The translations under genes were made by a program, and so were the position numbers. From a virus: 35,191 bases of DNA. Location: the IMG/VR virus record IMGVR_UViG_3300005095_000111, positions 1 to 35,191 of that record; one strand, 5' to 3'. Below the pieces are notes generated by a model that saw nothing but the letters and a program-made list of their open reading frames with translations, made no database searches and had not been told where the DNA came from. Shown here piece by piece: positions 23,193-31,486 of this stretch. Each line of letters opens with the position of its first letter. The first letter of the stretch is position 1.

Positions 23193-24083
23193 TTACTGAA
23201 TCAGGCTATAGGTGTAAATACCTTTAACCTTACTGCAAGCCCAGTAAATGTCTTGGTATTGATCTAATCTGTCACGGGCTGTTTTGTCTGTTTTTTCATA
23301 GCCACAGGTGTTAAGTAAGTCAGTTTTATTAAGATTTAACCCCTTTCCTAGGGCGGCTTTCACTTCATTGATAAAGCTCTTTTCTTCGGTATTTAGCCTG
23401 GCATCTTGAAGGTCTATTGTCAGTAGGCTTAGATCATCTATTTTAACTTTAAAAGCGATATCGATAATATTTGCGCGCTCTTTCTTAACCGTTAAAATGA
23501 AGTGAATCTCACCCGTTGGTGACTCCGTTTTAGTCAGTAGATACATGTTGTCTATTGAATTACGGATGTTGTTTGATCCCTGGTAGTTGCGGCCGTCTTT
23601 GTTTGAGTGATGTAAAACGATAATTGTTGCGCCTGCTTCACGAATGTTTTTAAGCTTTTCACCTAAGCGCATACTAGCACCGTCGTTGTTGACATCACCA
23701 AAATCACGAAGACTATCAATGACAAATAGCGTGTTGTTGTAGTTGTTTCCTGATGCGTTGTCTTCAATTGCTTGGAGCATCGCAAGAGGCTGTAATTCTG
23801 TTTTTGAACGATGGGAGTAGTGCAGGTTAGGGCAGACTTGAATAAGTTTAGTTTCAATACCACGCTCTTTAAGAACGTTCATCGGGTTGTCGTAGTCTAA
23901 ATAGATTGCATTCATGCCATTGATTTCTGCAAATTTAGCGATGGCCATAGCAAGCCAGCTTTTACCCATGCCTCCATCGGCATAGATCATGGTAATCAGG
24001 TGTTTGGGGATGAAACCGTCAATTAAGAACTCAGTTTTTTGATTAAAATCTTCTAGCTTTAATGGGTTTAAAAAAGGGTACAT
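23193..24083 (-). CDS. RepA/RecA-like ATPase (AAA_25 type)
   Basis: A 296-residue protein. Walker A is ADGGMGKSW (about 35-43), Walker B is TLFVIDSLRDFG (about 117-128, with D after VI), followed by TIIVLHHSNKDG, the sensor histidines of RepA-like hexameric helicases and related AAA_25 ATPases. The C-terminal 90 residues look like a small winged-helix domain. Such ATPases serve replication in plasmids and other phages; Mu itself replicates by transposition with host helicases and does not encode one. Here it is the last early gene, six bases after the Mor-like gene, with AGGA before the ATG. Confidence 0.8.
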   Translation of the reverse strand: MYPFLNPLKLEDFNQKTEFLIDGFIPKHLITMIYADGGMGKSWLAMAIAKFAEINGMNAIYLDYDNPMNVLKERGIETKLIQVCPNLHYSHRSKTELQPLAMLQAIEDNASGNNYNNTLFVIDSLRDFGDVNNDGASMRLGEKLKNIREAGATIIVLHHSNKDGRNYQGSNNIRNSIDNMYLLTKTESPTGEIHFILTVKKERANIIDIAFKVKIDDLSLLTIDLQDARLNTEEKSFINEVKAALGKGLNLNKTDLLNTCGYEKTDKTARDRLDQYQDIYWACSKVKGIYTYSLIQ

Positions 24084-24088
24084 AGGGT

Positions 24089-24544
24089 TTAGTCCTGAAA
24101 TAAGGAGGGTTGTATTTTGTTGTGTCGAATACGATGTTGATTAGCAAGTGCTGTTCTAATCGTCATTTCTGATACTCTGAATTTCTTGGCTAATATTTGG
24201 TGATTATTACCGGTAAACGCCTTCCAAATTTTAATATCTCGTATGGCTCGCTCTAGTTTCTGATTATGGGGAAGGTAGAAGCTAACGCCACCAAAATGGT
24301 TGGCAATAGCAGTAACCAGTACTGCGGAAAGTTTGTTATTCTGTTCGTCTTGTATCTCTCCAACTGTTGATAGGCAGTGGCTTAGAATTTCATAAAATTC
24401 AACTAACCGAGCAGGCCAGAGTAACTTTAAGTCTTCCATATCTAAGTCAGTAAGGTTTTCGAGCATCTCATCCATTGTGGCAGTAAAGTGATCGCCAAAT
24501 AGGTCTTTACTTGCCTCGTTATAGGGCTCTATTGAATTATTCAT
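24089..24544 (-). CDS. mor: Mor/C-family transcription activator
   Basis: A 151-residue protein from ATG 24544, which has GTGGAGC upstream and overlaps the previous stop; a longer form from 24640 would overlap that gene by over 100 bases. The C-terminal half is the Mor/C domain: VLVTAIANHFGGVSFYLPHN, then RAIRDIKIWKAFTGNNHQIL and the HTH AKKFRVSEMTIRTALANQHR. In Mu, Mor turns on the middle promoter and C the late ones, binding as dimers around -51 to -33. Only one family member is seen in this phage, so it may control the three late promoters directly. Confidence 0.88.
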   Translation of the reverse strand: MNNSIEPYNEASKDLFGDHFTATMDEMLENLTDLDMEDLKLLWPARLVEFYEILSHCLSTVGEIQDEQNNKLSAVLVTAIANHFGGVSFYLPHNQKLERAIRDIKIWKAFTGNNHQILAKKFRVSEMTIRTALANQHRIRHNKIQPSLFQD

Positions 24545-25097
24545 TGCCTGCTCCACTTTGTGCTTTTTTGAACTTTTTATTTTTGAAAATAGCCTGTAGG
24601 GTACTGGTACCGAGTTGCTTGGACTGCTCTGTTGCGACATCTACTTTTTTTGCAACAGGCCTGTTACGTAGGCTTTGACGCTTATTTTCGTTTTTTTGTT
24701 CCTCATGTGCTTCTAATGAATTTTGCTCTGAACTGATAATTTCGTATAAATAGCCGTGATTTTTTAGCGGTAATTTAAGTGTTTGGGAGTCTGATTTTTC
24801 TAAAATAGTGGTGAAGGCTTTATGCCAAAGATTTTCTGGTGCTTGCCATATTCTGTTGTGGCGCTCTATTCGTCCTGCATCAATATCTGTTTTAAGTTGA
24901 TGCATTATTTTGAGTGTTCTATCCCAGGTTAGACTGCGAGTTGCAGGGCGAAACAGCCCTATATAGCGCATGATTAACCTGCCTAATGGCTTGGGTAGGT
25001 TAGAGGCTAAATAGACCGCTTGACGGGCTGATTCTTCATTGCTGAAGTCAATCATTGCTGCGGCATGACCACAGTTTGGACAGCGTAATTTCATCAT
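24537..25097 (-). CDS. Hypothetical early protein with N-terminal zinc ribbon
   Basis: A 186-residue protein. The N-terminus has one CPNCGH motif (about residues 5-10), then a conserved-looking helical block LPKPLGRLIMRYIGLFRPAT followed by SLTWDRTLKIMHQL. The C-terminal 80 residues are polar and basic (EEQKNENKRQSLRNRP, IFKNKKFKKAQSG). Genes of this type sit next to gemA in Mu-like phages, but the role is not known to me. The start overlaps the gemA stop (ATGA) and the end overlaps the Mor-like start. Nucleic-acid binding is a guess from the basic tail. Confidence 0.6.
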   Translation of the reverse strand: MMKLRCPNCGHAAAMIDFSNEESARQAVYLASNLPKPLGRLIMRYIGLFRPATRSLTWDRTLKIMHQLKTDIDAGRIERHNRIWQAPENLWHKAFTTILEKSDSQTLKLPLKNHGYLYEIISSEQNSLEAHEEQKNENKRQSLRNRPVAKKVDVATEQSKQLGTSTLQAIFKNKKFKKAQSGAGNE

Positions 25098-25537
25098 TTA
25101 TCCTCTTTCTGAATTTTTAACTGCTCGCGTTTAATCCATTTTTTGAGAGTTTCAATAATACGGCTAGCCGTGGTAGGATCACAGAATTGAGGTGCATGGT
25201 ATTTGCCTTTTGTCATACGCTTTACATAAGCCATTAACGCGGGTTCGGTACGGTCTCTAACAATGCATAAGTCAGCTAATTTTAACCAGAGTGCACGAAT
25301 CTTATCGCCTTGACTTTTGCTGTTTTGACGTGCTGTAGCCCCCAGTTTTTTACTTGCTTTGACCTTAAAACCGAGCTGTTTTAATCGTTGTATAACGGCA
25401 GTTTGTTGATGAAAATCAAGTTTTGAAGCAGAATTGACCCCTGCCACATCATTAAGCATGGCTCTGTAGGCATCGTCACCCATGTGAAGCTCTTTTTTGG
25501 CGATGTGTATCTTTGCTAAATTGGCTTGTCGGCTCAT
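25094..25537 (-). CDS. gemA: GemA-family protein (Mu gp16, DUF1018)
   Basis: A 147-residue protein. The segment LAKIHIAKKELHMGDDAYRA followed by MLNDVAGVNSASKLDFHQ, then VIQRLKQLGFKVK, and the C-terminal KIRALWLKLADLCIVRDRTE plus YVKRMTKGKYHAPQFCDP are diagnostic of DUF1018/GemA. In Mu, GemA alters host gene expression and DNA supercoiling. The start is ATG 25537. It lies upstream of the Mor-like gene in the early operon. Confidence 0.9.
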   Translation of the reverse strand: MSRQANLAKIHIAKKELHMGDDAYRAMLNDVAGVNSASKLDFHQQTAVIQRLKQLGFKVKASKKLGATARQNSKSQGDKIRALWLKLADLCIVRDRTEPALMAYVKRMTKGKYHAPQFCDPTTASRIIETLKKWIKREQLKIQKEDK

Positions 25538-25562
25538 TTTGGACTCCGTTTACTTTGTCATC

Positions 25563-25647
25563 ATTTATTAAAATGGCTTTTAAATAGACTTAAGGCCGCT
25601 TTAATAAATGGCCTGTATACCAGGCCTGTATACCCCCTTGAGGGTAT
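25563..25647. repeat. Cluster of repeats upstream of gemA
   Basis: Three elements are packed together: a 10-bp inverted repeat (ATTTATTAAA near 25563, TTTAATAAAT near 25600), a direct repeat of GGCCTGTATACC (25609-25620 and 25622-25633), and an inverted repeat ATACCC / GGGTAT (about 25630-25647). They fill the 148-base gap between the 58-residue gene and gemA, the longest gap inside the early operon, so they probably hold a regulatory site or transcript-processing structure. No clear sigma-70 promoter was read. Confidence 0.45.
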
Positions 25648-25685
25648 CGTTGTTTTGATAAGAATTTAAGTCATTAATGTCCGTG

Positions 25686-25862
25686 TTATAGTTCGGCCAA
25701 AGCATCCCACTCTTGGTCGTTAATCTGCTTTTGACTGCTTATCTCTAACATTCGTTTTCGAGCATTTACATCTTTTTCAATTAACTTGTTATTGGATTTT
25801 TTAATGTCTGTAGGCGGTGTGTAGCGACGAGGCTTTAGCCAAGGGTTATATACTGCATCCAT
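25686..25862 (-). CDS. Small hypothetical protein, 58 residues
   Basis: A frame from ATG 25862 with GGAG at good distance. It starts MDAVYNPWLKPRRYTPPTDI and ends KQINDQEWDALAEL, with a basic middle (KKSNNKLIEKDVNARKRM). It sits nine bases after the DUF3164 gene and in the same direction, and it has coding-like composition and a good ribosome-binding site, so it is likely real. Small proteins with an N-terminal NPWL motif are found at this point in Mu-like phages; the function is unknown. Confidence 0.6.
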   Translation of the reverse strand: MDAVYNPWLKPRRYTPPTDIKKSNNKLIEKDVNARKRMLEISSQKQINDQEWDALAEL

Positions 25863-25870
25863 ATAATCTC

Positions 25871-26485
25871 CTAAATTGAGGCAATGTCGAGTACGATTGA
25901 TTGATAGTTTTCGCTGTTATTGATGCGCTCATAAATTCGTAAATAGCTTTTTGAACCCGATACTTGAATACTGTCTTTTATGGCATTCATTGCGCTAACC
26001 CAGTCGTCATCTTTAATATCTAGCTTCATTAAACTAAAGATTCTTGCGGTGCTTATATTGCCTTGCTTGTCAGTTTGAAATGCATGTTCTATAAGCGCCC
26101 GTATTTCAGGGTTAGAGCCTTCTGTCCAACGGTGAATACACTTATCGACAAGCTCTTTGGCAACTTGTAGGCGTTCATCAAACATGAGCTTTTCACTAAC
26201 GGCTCTTTGTACTTTGAAACGACCATCAAAACTCATTAAAGTAATGTTTCCTTTTTGCCCACCCATTGAAATATTGTATTTCTCGGCTGAGAGTTCTATA
26301 AAAGCCGCAATATCTTCCATGGTTCTATTTTTGAAAACACTAAGTAGTCGGTTTGTTTCTTGTGCTTTGGCAATGATTTCTTGAACAAGGTGGTCTCTAG
26401 TTTTATCAATATCAGTCACTAGGTTGATGGGTACAAGACGGCCTGATGCATCTTTCATATAGCCTTCTGGGGGTTGAGTTATCAT
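25871..26485 (-). CDS. DUF3164 family protein
   Basis: A 204-residue protein. The N-terminus MITQPPEGYMKDASGRLVPI, NLVTDIDKTRDHLVQEI, the KYNISMGGQKGNITLMSFDG strand and RFKVQRAVSEKLMFDERLQVAKELVD are the core of DUF3164, a family restricted mainly to Mu-like phages and related elements. The middle ends with HRWTEGSNPEIRALIEHAFQ, TARIFSLMKLDI. The function is unknown; the early position suggests a role in replication or host takeover. It overlaps the previous gene by four bases (ATGA type). Confidence 0.88.
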   Translation of the reverse strand: MITQPPEGYMKDASGRLVPINLVTDIDKTRDHLVQEIIAKAQETNRLLSVFKNRTMEDIAAFIELSAEKYNISMGGQKGNITLMSFDGRFKVQRAVSEKLMFDERLQVAKELVDKCIHRWTEGSNPEIRALIEHAFQTDKQGNISTARIFSLMKLDIKDDDWVSAMNAIKDSIQVSGSKSYLRIYERINNSENYQSIVLDIASI

Positions 26486-26784
26486 TGATTAGCTCCTCTT
26501 GTATTGTTTGTCGATGGGTGTACCCACATGATGTAGTGATCTAGACGTCCAAAGTGGTGTTTAGGGACTAAATCATAGGTTCCAAATGTTTGGCTCTCGT
26601 TATAAATCGGGTGGTTGTCTTCCGGGGTTTCTATACGTAGAATTGGTACGTTGTCTTCGATGCTAATTGCTTTTATTTGAAGCTCGGCCTGATCAAGTTT
26701 GGCAATAGCTTGCTGGGCACTTAGTATTTTCTCGACCATATTGATATTGGCTCTTTTGGTTTGTAGATTGATTATCTCTGACAT
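26482..26784 (-). CDS. Hypothetical early protein
   Basis: A 100-residue protein. The N-terminal half is helical (NMVEKILSAQQAIAKLDQAE), the second half beta-like with VPILRIETPEDNHPIYNESQ and HHFGRLDHYIMWVHPS. No known domain is recognised by me. It is tightly packed (overlap with DUF3164, 11 bases from the next gene) and has AGAGGATAC upstream of ATG 26784. Likely a genuine small early gene. Confidence 0.6.
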   Translation of the reverse strand: MSEIINLQTKRANINMVEKILSAQQAIAKLDQAELQIKAISIEDNVPILRIETPEDNHPIYNESQTFGTYDLVPKHHFGRLDHYIMWVHPSTNNTRGANQ

Positions 26785-26795
26785 GATGTATCCTC

Positions 26796-27011
26796 TTATT
26801 TGATTGCCCTAATCGCTTCATCAAGTATTTTTCTAAGGGCTCTAGCATCCCATTCAGGGAGCTTCAACTTAATGAGTTGGTTGTGGTTGTGGTACACGCT
26901 AAACATGATTTCTTTATTTGGCGTGGTGAGCATTGTGATGATGTAAACAGGTCTTTCAGGGTCAGCACCATTTCCAATCTTTTGCTCTTTGTAAAACTTG
27001 ACCTTACTCAT
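26796..27011 (-). CDS. Hypothetical early protein, 71 residues
   Basis: The likely start is ATG 27011 (MSKVKFYKEQKIGNGADPER), which overlaps the stop of the HTH gene as ATGAGTAA and is probably translated by coupling; the frame is open further upstream, but that part lies inside the HTH gene. The protein has three strands (VYIITMLTTPNKEIMFSVYH) and a C-terminal helix with LPEWDARALRKILDEAIRA. The function is unknown. Confidence 0.58.
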   Translation of the reverse strand: MSKVKFYKEQKIGNGADPERPVYIITMLTTPNKEIMFSVYHNHNQLIKLKLPEWDARALRKILDEAIRAIK

Positions 27012-27345
27012 GTGAGTCTGCTTTTGGATTATTGAGACATCTTTGACAAGCCTTATATAAGCTGACTCGCATTGGGTTGTTTGGCATAAAGCCTTTGTTG
27101 CGATGACTTGCACAAATGTCGGTGGTAATCACATCTAACACAGGGCAAACAACACTTTGCTTGAGCAATGCACCTTTGACTTTTTCTGCAACATTTTCGA
27201 TGCTGCCAGGGTATGCACCTTTTAGAACTTGATTTACTGCGGTGCCGCTAATACCGCATTTAGCGGCCAACTTTGCTTGTGAGGTGGTTTGTAGCGCTTC
27301 TTTAAGAGCGATAAACCAGGCCTCATTTTGGTATTTAATAGTCAC
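27004..27345 (-). CDS. HTH DNA-binding protein with cysteine-rich tail
   Basis: 113 residues if started at GTG 27345, which has AAAGGAG nine bases upstream; an ATG 30 bases earlier is possible. Residues about 15-55 hold an XRE-like helix-turn-helix (SQAKLAAKCGISGTAVNQVL). The C-terminal 45 residues carry four cysteines (CPVLDVITTDIC and CQRC), likely a metal site. Genes of this kind occur in the early operons of Mu-like phages. It overlaps both neighbours. It probably controls a host or phage gene (inference). Confidence 0.65.
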   Translation of the reverse strand: MTIKYQNEAWFIALKEALQTTSQAKLAAKCGISGTAVNQVLKGAYPGSIENVAEKVKGALLKQSVVCPVLDVITTDICASHRNKGFMPNNPMRVSLYKACQRCLNNPKADSHE

Positions 27346-27958
27346 TTTGTATGTCTCCTTTTTTTGGGTAAACAATTTCGTGTATGTTCTGGTCGTAGAC
27401 CACGTGTATGCGTTTAACCATCGGCGGTTTTGCGCCAGTCCATGCCGCTGGCTTCAGCATGTAAACAGCTAGACCTCCGTGGGTGTTCGAAGGTTTTGTT
27501 ATTTTTAAGTAACCAGCTCTGTAAAGAGCTGATACATAAGACTTTGCTGTAGCTTCTGCAATAATTACATCTTCCGTGCTAGCAGTTACAGCAAGTTGTT
27601 TATGAGTAAACTCTCCTGTTATTCGCATTGTTCTCCACATTTGCTCTCGACCGAGACCTTTAGTGAGCTTGTTACCTTTGGAATCGACCCTAGGCGGCTC
27701 GATTCCTGTGTCTTTAATTAACGTATACCTGTTTTTCGGCTGAAGAATATCTTTTGAATGAATGCACTCTTTTCCTAAAAAACCAGCTGCGACCCAACCT
27801 TTTATATGGTAATTAACCTTTTCTTTACTTAGCTTGTAGCTCAAAGGTGCATTGCTACTGATGTGAGAAATAGTGAATGTTTTTAATTCTCTAATTTGTG
27901 ACCAGACGTACTCTTTAGCCGTCATTTGTCCACTTCTTTTTACACGTGTTCTTTTCAT
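27335..27958 (-). CDS. Winged-helix early protein
   Basis: A 207-residue protein. Two helix-turn-helix-like parts can be seen: residues about 12-60 (FTISHISSNAPLSYKLSKEK, then VNYHIKGWVAAGFLG) and about 105-155 (MRITGEFTHKQLAVTASTED, then YVSALYRAGYLK). This tandem layout recurs in a family of early proteins just after MuB in Mu-like phages. The function is unknown, but DNA binding is likely. The start ATG 27958 lies two bases after the MuB stop; an internal ATG at residue 12 is an alternative. Confidence 0.65.
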   Translation of the reverse strand: MKRTRVKRSGQMTAKEYVWSQIRELKTFTISHISSNAPLSYKLSKEKVNYHIKGWVAAGFLGKECIHSKDILQPKNRYTLIKDTGIEPPRVDSKGNKLTKGLGREQMWRTMRITGEFTHKQLAVTASTEDVIIAEATAKSYVSALYRAGYLKITKPSNTHGGLAVYMLKPAAWTGAKPPMVKRIHVVYDQNIHEIVYPKKGDIQSDY

Positions 27959-27960
27959 AT

Positions 27961-28701
27961 TTATCCACTTATTCCATTTCGAATAGCCGCCTGTCCAGTG
28001 TAAAGTTCTTTTTTACCCCACATGCTCATGTCAATTTCAGCCCAGCCGTTCTGCTTTGCCGTGTCGTTGATATGATTTAAGTTTACGCAGATCCGTCGTG
28101 TGACATTGCGGCTTGCTTCAACTAAACTGATTAATAAATCATCGTGTACTTTTACGTCGGGAGCATAGATATTAGCGAGCGTTCTTGCGTCTTCTAGAGA
28201 AGACGGCTGGGCTTGTACCCAAGCGAGCACACGATTGTGAAAGCGTTCCCATCTTTTGAGTTTGGCTGGCAAATGTTCTTCGCCAATTAGCAAAATAGTC
28301 CCAAAACTGCTTTCGTAGATATCTCTGACGATTTCGATAATTTTCTTTTCAACGAGAAAATCAGCTTCATCAATAATCAACGGGCGGCTTGATAATGCGA
28401 CTTCTTGAGAAATCTGGTCGACCATTTCGTAGATTGTGGCGGCAGGAGAGATTCCCATCTCCATTAAAATAGCTTTTAAAAACGCTTTCCGTGTCCAGGC
28501 GCTTTTGCATTGCACGTAATATGCGCGATATTTATTAGCACTCCAAGTTGCGGCAAAAGTTTTCCCCCATCCTGAGGGGCCGTATAACACGACGATGCCA
28601 GGTAGGCTCTCTCCGCGCGTCAGAGAGCGAGTAATCGCTTGAGAGCATAGCGCGACGTTTTGTAACGGGGCGATTGTGTTTCCAATGCTTTGTGTTAACA
28701 T
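27961..28701 (-). CDS. B: Transposition protein B, MuB-type AAA ATPase
   Basis: 246 residues from ATG 28701 (MLTQSIGN), which has AAGGAAG upstream; an ATG 30 bases earlier is less favoured. Walker A is GPSGWGKT (41-48), Walker B is LIIDEAD (about 108-114), and LIGEEHLPAKLKRWERFHNR holds the sensor and arginine-finger region. MuB binds target DNA as an ATP-dependent filament, delivers it to the transposase and gives target immunity. It is directly downstream of A, as in Mu. Confidence 0.92.
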   Translation of the reverse strand: MLTQSIGNTIAPLQNVALCSQAITRSLTRGESLPGIVVLYGPSGWGKTFAATWSANKYRAYYVQCKSAWTRKAFLKAILMEMGISPAATIYEMVDQISQEVALSSRPLIIDEADFLVEKKIIEIVRDIYESSFGTILLIGEEHLPAKLKRWERFHNRVLAWVQAQPSSLEDARTLANIYAPDVKVHDDLLISLVEASRNVTRRICVNLNHINDTAKQNGWAEIDMSMWGKKELYTGQAAIRNGISG

Positions 28702-28771
28702 TAACAGTACTTCCTTTGCATTTTTATGCATTTAATGCTTGTTTAAATGGCGGTTTAAACCAGCGTTTTCA

Positions 28772-30910
28772 TTAAAGTGAGCTTGTTTCCAAGCCCAATC
28801 CAAAGTCTTCAAAAAACTCTTTCATATTTGTGTATTCGGGCGTATTTTCATAAGCGTTGTAAAACCTTTGATCTTGCTCAGAGACACTTTGCCCAGTGAC
28901 CATTTTTTGCTCAATTCGTAAGAATTTTCTGTGTGTTTCTTGCGGGTCTGTTACTACATGCGTCACCGCAGTCCTTAAAGGTTTAGACTGTGCGATATTA
29001 TTACTTTGTAAGCTAGCGGCTTGTGCAGCAGCCTCTAGGTTGTCATTGGTATAAACTGTTGTGGATTTTGGCAGCATAGTGATATTGTTTACTTGGCGTT
29101 TTGATTCAAGAATCTCTTCAGCAAGCCCTTTAACCTTTTGTCGGCTTTTCATGCCTCGGATTTCTTTCTTAGCCTGAGCAATATTTTTAAGCGCGTTCTG
29201 TTTAGCTTGACGTGCAATTTCCTGCCTTTTTATACCGACGAAACGGGTGTCTTCAGCAATACATATAAACTTACCGTTTTGAAATACATGAATTGTTCCA
29301 ATGTCAACGGGGTCTTTCCGTATATTGACTCTTTCAGTCGTCATATGACCCAGTTCAGGAGCTATATAAGTAAATCCATCTAAGCGTATTCCTTCTTTAC
29401 CGATCGTTCTCTCGCCAACTTCAGCTAATAAAATATCTAGCGCACGTTCGTTTTGAATCATGCTGATAGGTGCTGTCCATTCGCTGACCATTTGAAATGG
29501 GGTCTTGCCGTTTATGCCGTCACCCGTATGGCTGTTATGCATGTAGATGTTATCTATCCATTCGTCTACAAACTTTTGCAGATCTTGAGACGACATATCG
29601 ATATCGATTACGCTGCCTTTTTTGAAGAGACGTTCACTAAATTGTTTGCGGTCTTCAATAACAGATCGTTCTGCAACGTTGTGTCCGATGAATCCAGGCA
29701 TGATCTCTAAAAGACCGTGCGAAAAGGTTCTAAAGAATCTTTCTATATGCGGCTTTTCCCAGGGTGAAAAGGGTGCTGAGATATTTTGTTCAATTCCCAG
29801 TGAGTAAAATGCAGTTTTCATCTGTACAGAGACATAGTCAGCACCGTTGTCGGTCTTGACTATTTCCGGTACTCCCCATTCTAGCAAGCAGTCACGCATT
29901 AACTTAGAGACTGAAGCGGCCGTTGAACTCTTTGAAACTAGCAATTTGACGCGTCGACTGTAGACATCAATAGCGCCAATCAGGTTGTATCTCCCGTCTG
30001 TTAGCATAATATCTGCAGGTGTTGAATCTAGTTCCCACTTTTCATTTAAAGCTGCAACACCAACCGTACCTTGGGCGGGCATGTATTTATTTTTCCACTT
30101 GTCAGGATTAGTGATCGCAGAAAATAATTGGGCATTTTCTGTTTTGTAAGATTTAACCCATCTTTCTAAAGAACGCTTTGATGGAACATCAGTTTCAGTA
30201 CATTTAAATCGCGATTCAATCGCTTCAAATAGCTGTGAGATATAGATATGTGGGTATTCATAAATAGCGGCAGTTATAAACTCACGCAGAATCTTTTGAC
30301 GATCAATTTTGCTACTACCTTTGCGGTGCCCGTGCTTGTCTATAATGTTTTCTGGTTTTTTTTCCCAGTTATTGAGCGTTGTGGGATGTAGGTTTTCGTT
30401 AATATGATCTTTGATCCAAATGTAATCGTCTGGAATGTTAAGTTGGCCTGACGACCAGAGCGCTAAGAATTCTTGAGTCGCTTTTGTTTTGCATAGCTTT
30501 GAATTTTTAACAAATTCGCTTCTCATGCTTAATAGTAAAATTTTGCTTTCGGCACGAGCTTTTTTAGAGCCTGAAAGGCCTGCAATTTGTTCAGTTATTT
30601 TTGCTCTTCGCTTAGTCGTTATAGTGAGCTTAATTGAGTTTTTAACAGCAAGCGTGCGAGCAAATTCGGTAGCTTGTTTATTAGCGGATTTTTTTGCCTT
30701 GGTCAGCTGTGCTTCGGCTGCCAATTGTGCAAAGTGATTTTGTGTTTCAACTGGCAAGCTATCGATGTGGTATTCCTTACCTCCACCTTTGCCTTTGCGT
30801 GGGCGTGATAGCCAGTTTTCTTTTTTTGCTTTTACATTAATGTTTTGCGGGGTTGTTGGAAGTCCCGGTAGCCCAGATAACTCTTGAACACTGTGATATT
30901 GGTTATTCAT
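28772..30910 (-). CDS. A: DDE transposase A, MuA family
   Basis: 712 residues from ATG 30910 (MNNQYHSV), with GGAG seven bases upstream; the frame is open 45 bases further but without a ribosome-binding site. The N-terminal winged helix (about 1-65, NWLSRPRKGKGGGKEYHIDS) would bind the internal enhancer. The middle has end-binding helical domains. The catalytic core has D295 in ELDSTPAD, D354 in KTDNGADY and E390 in KPHIERFF, a DDE triad with the usual 35-residue last spacing. The C-terminal beta-barrel and basic tail follow. Full length for MuA (663 in Mu), so the prophage may transpose. Confidence 0.95.
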   Translation of the reverse strand: MNNQYHSVQELSGLPGLPTTPQNINVKAKKENWLSRPRKGKGGGKEYHIDSLPVETQNHFAQLAAEAQLTKAKKSANKQATEFARTLAVKNSIKLTITTKRRAKITEQIAGLSGSKKARAESKILLLSMRSEFVKNSKLCKTKATQEFLALWSSGQLNIPDDYIWIKDHINENLHPTTLNNWEKKPENIIDKHGHRKGSSKIDRQKILREFITAAIYEYPHIYISQLFEAIESRFKCTETDVPSKRSLERWVKSYKTENAQLFSAITNPDKWKNKYMPAQGTVGVAALNEKWELDSTPADIMLTDGRYNLIGAIDVYSRRVKLLVSKSSTAASVSKLMRDCLLEWGVPEIVKTDNGADYVSVQMKTAFYSLGIEQNISAPFSPWEKPHIERFFRTFSHGLLEIMPGFIGHNVAERSVIEDRKQFSERLFKKGSVIDIDMSSQDLQKFVDEWIDNIYMHNSHTGDGINGKTPFQMVSEWTAPISMIQNERALDILLAEVGERTIGKEGIRLDGFTYIAPELGHMTTERVNIRKDPVDIGTIHVFQNGKFICIAEDTRFVGIKRQEIARQAKQNALKNIAQAKKEIRGMKSRQKVKGLAEEILESKRQVNNITMLPKSTTVYTNDNLEAAAQAASLQSNNIAQSKPLRTAVTHVVTDPQETHRKFLRIEQKMVTGQSVSEQDQRFYNAYENTPEYTNMKEFFEDFGLGLETSSL

Positions 30911-31385
30911 TATTAACTCCAAAATCAAATTCAGGCATAGCAGACTTTTGTACATTCTCTCTATGAAATGCTAAGTCATTCATAGAGCAAGTTAATGCTG
31001 CCGTGGTTTCTTCTGTAGTAGCCTCGCCTGTTGCAAACTTAATTAACAAGCTCATAGCATGATTAAAGGTGCCTTGCATTTTCATTACAGAGACCTCTTT
31101 CAATGACTTTCCTGTAGGCATATTGATTAGCAATTTGCTATCACTAGATGCTAGATACACGCTTATAAAATTTGCACCGCATACATATTCAAAACTGTGT
31201 AATTTGTGGACTGGCATAGAGCCATTTTTCATCCACTTATATAAAAGTGACTCATCTTCTAAGCCCATCAACTCAGCAATGCGTGCAACGGATAAATTTC
31301 TCTTTGTTTTGCCATGCTCTTTTACCAACCAAAAAGCCTCGGTAAGAGTTTTAGCATGAGCATTTTTCCAGTTTATATAACTCAT
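30903..31385 (-). CDS. Hypothetical early protein before transposase A
   Basis: 160 residues from ATG 31385 (MSYINWKNAHAKT), with GAGAGG upstream. Residues about 25-60 (RNLSVARIAELMGLEDESLL, then YKWMKNGSMPVHKLHSFEYV) read as a helix-turn-helix, and the C-terminal part is helical (LKEVSVMKMQGTFNHAMSLL). It lies between ner and A, overlapping the A start by eight bases. A gene of this type occurs at this position in several transposable phages. Probably a DNA-binding regulator (inference). Confidence 0.6.
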   Translation of the reverse strand: MSYINWKNAHAKTLTEAFWLVKEHGKTKRNLSVARIAELMGLEDESLLYKWMKNGSMPVHKLHSFEYVCGANFISVYLASSDSKLLINMPTGKSLKEVSVMKMQGTFNHAMSLLIKFATGEATTEETTAALTCSMNDLAFHRENVQKSAMPEFDFGVNNE

Positions 31386-31486
31386 TGGAAACCTCTCAAG
31401 ATGGCAGTTCCAAACAAACGGCTTTCGCATTTCTGTGCATTTAGATAATCTGGTATTAACGAAAAAAATGAGATTAATAGCATGAC

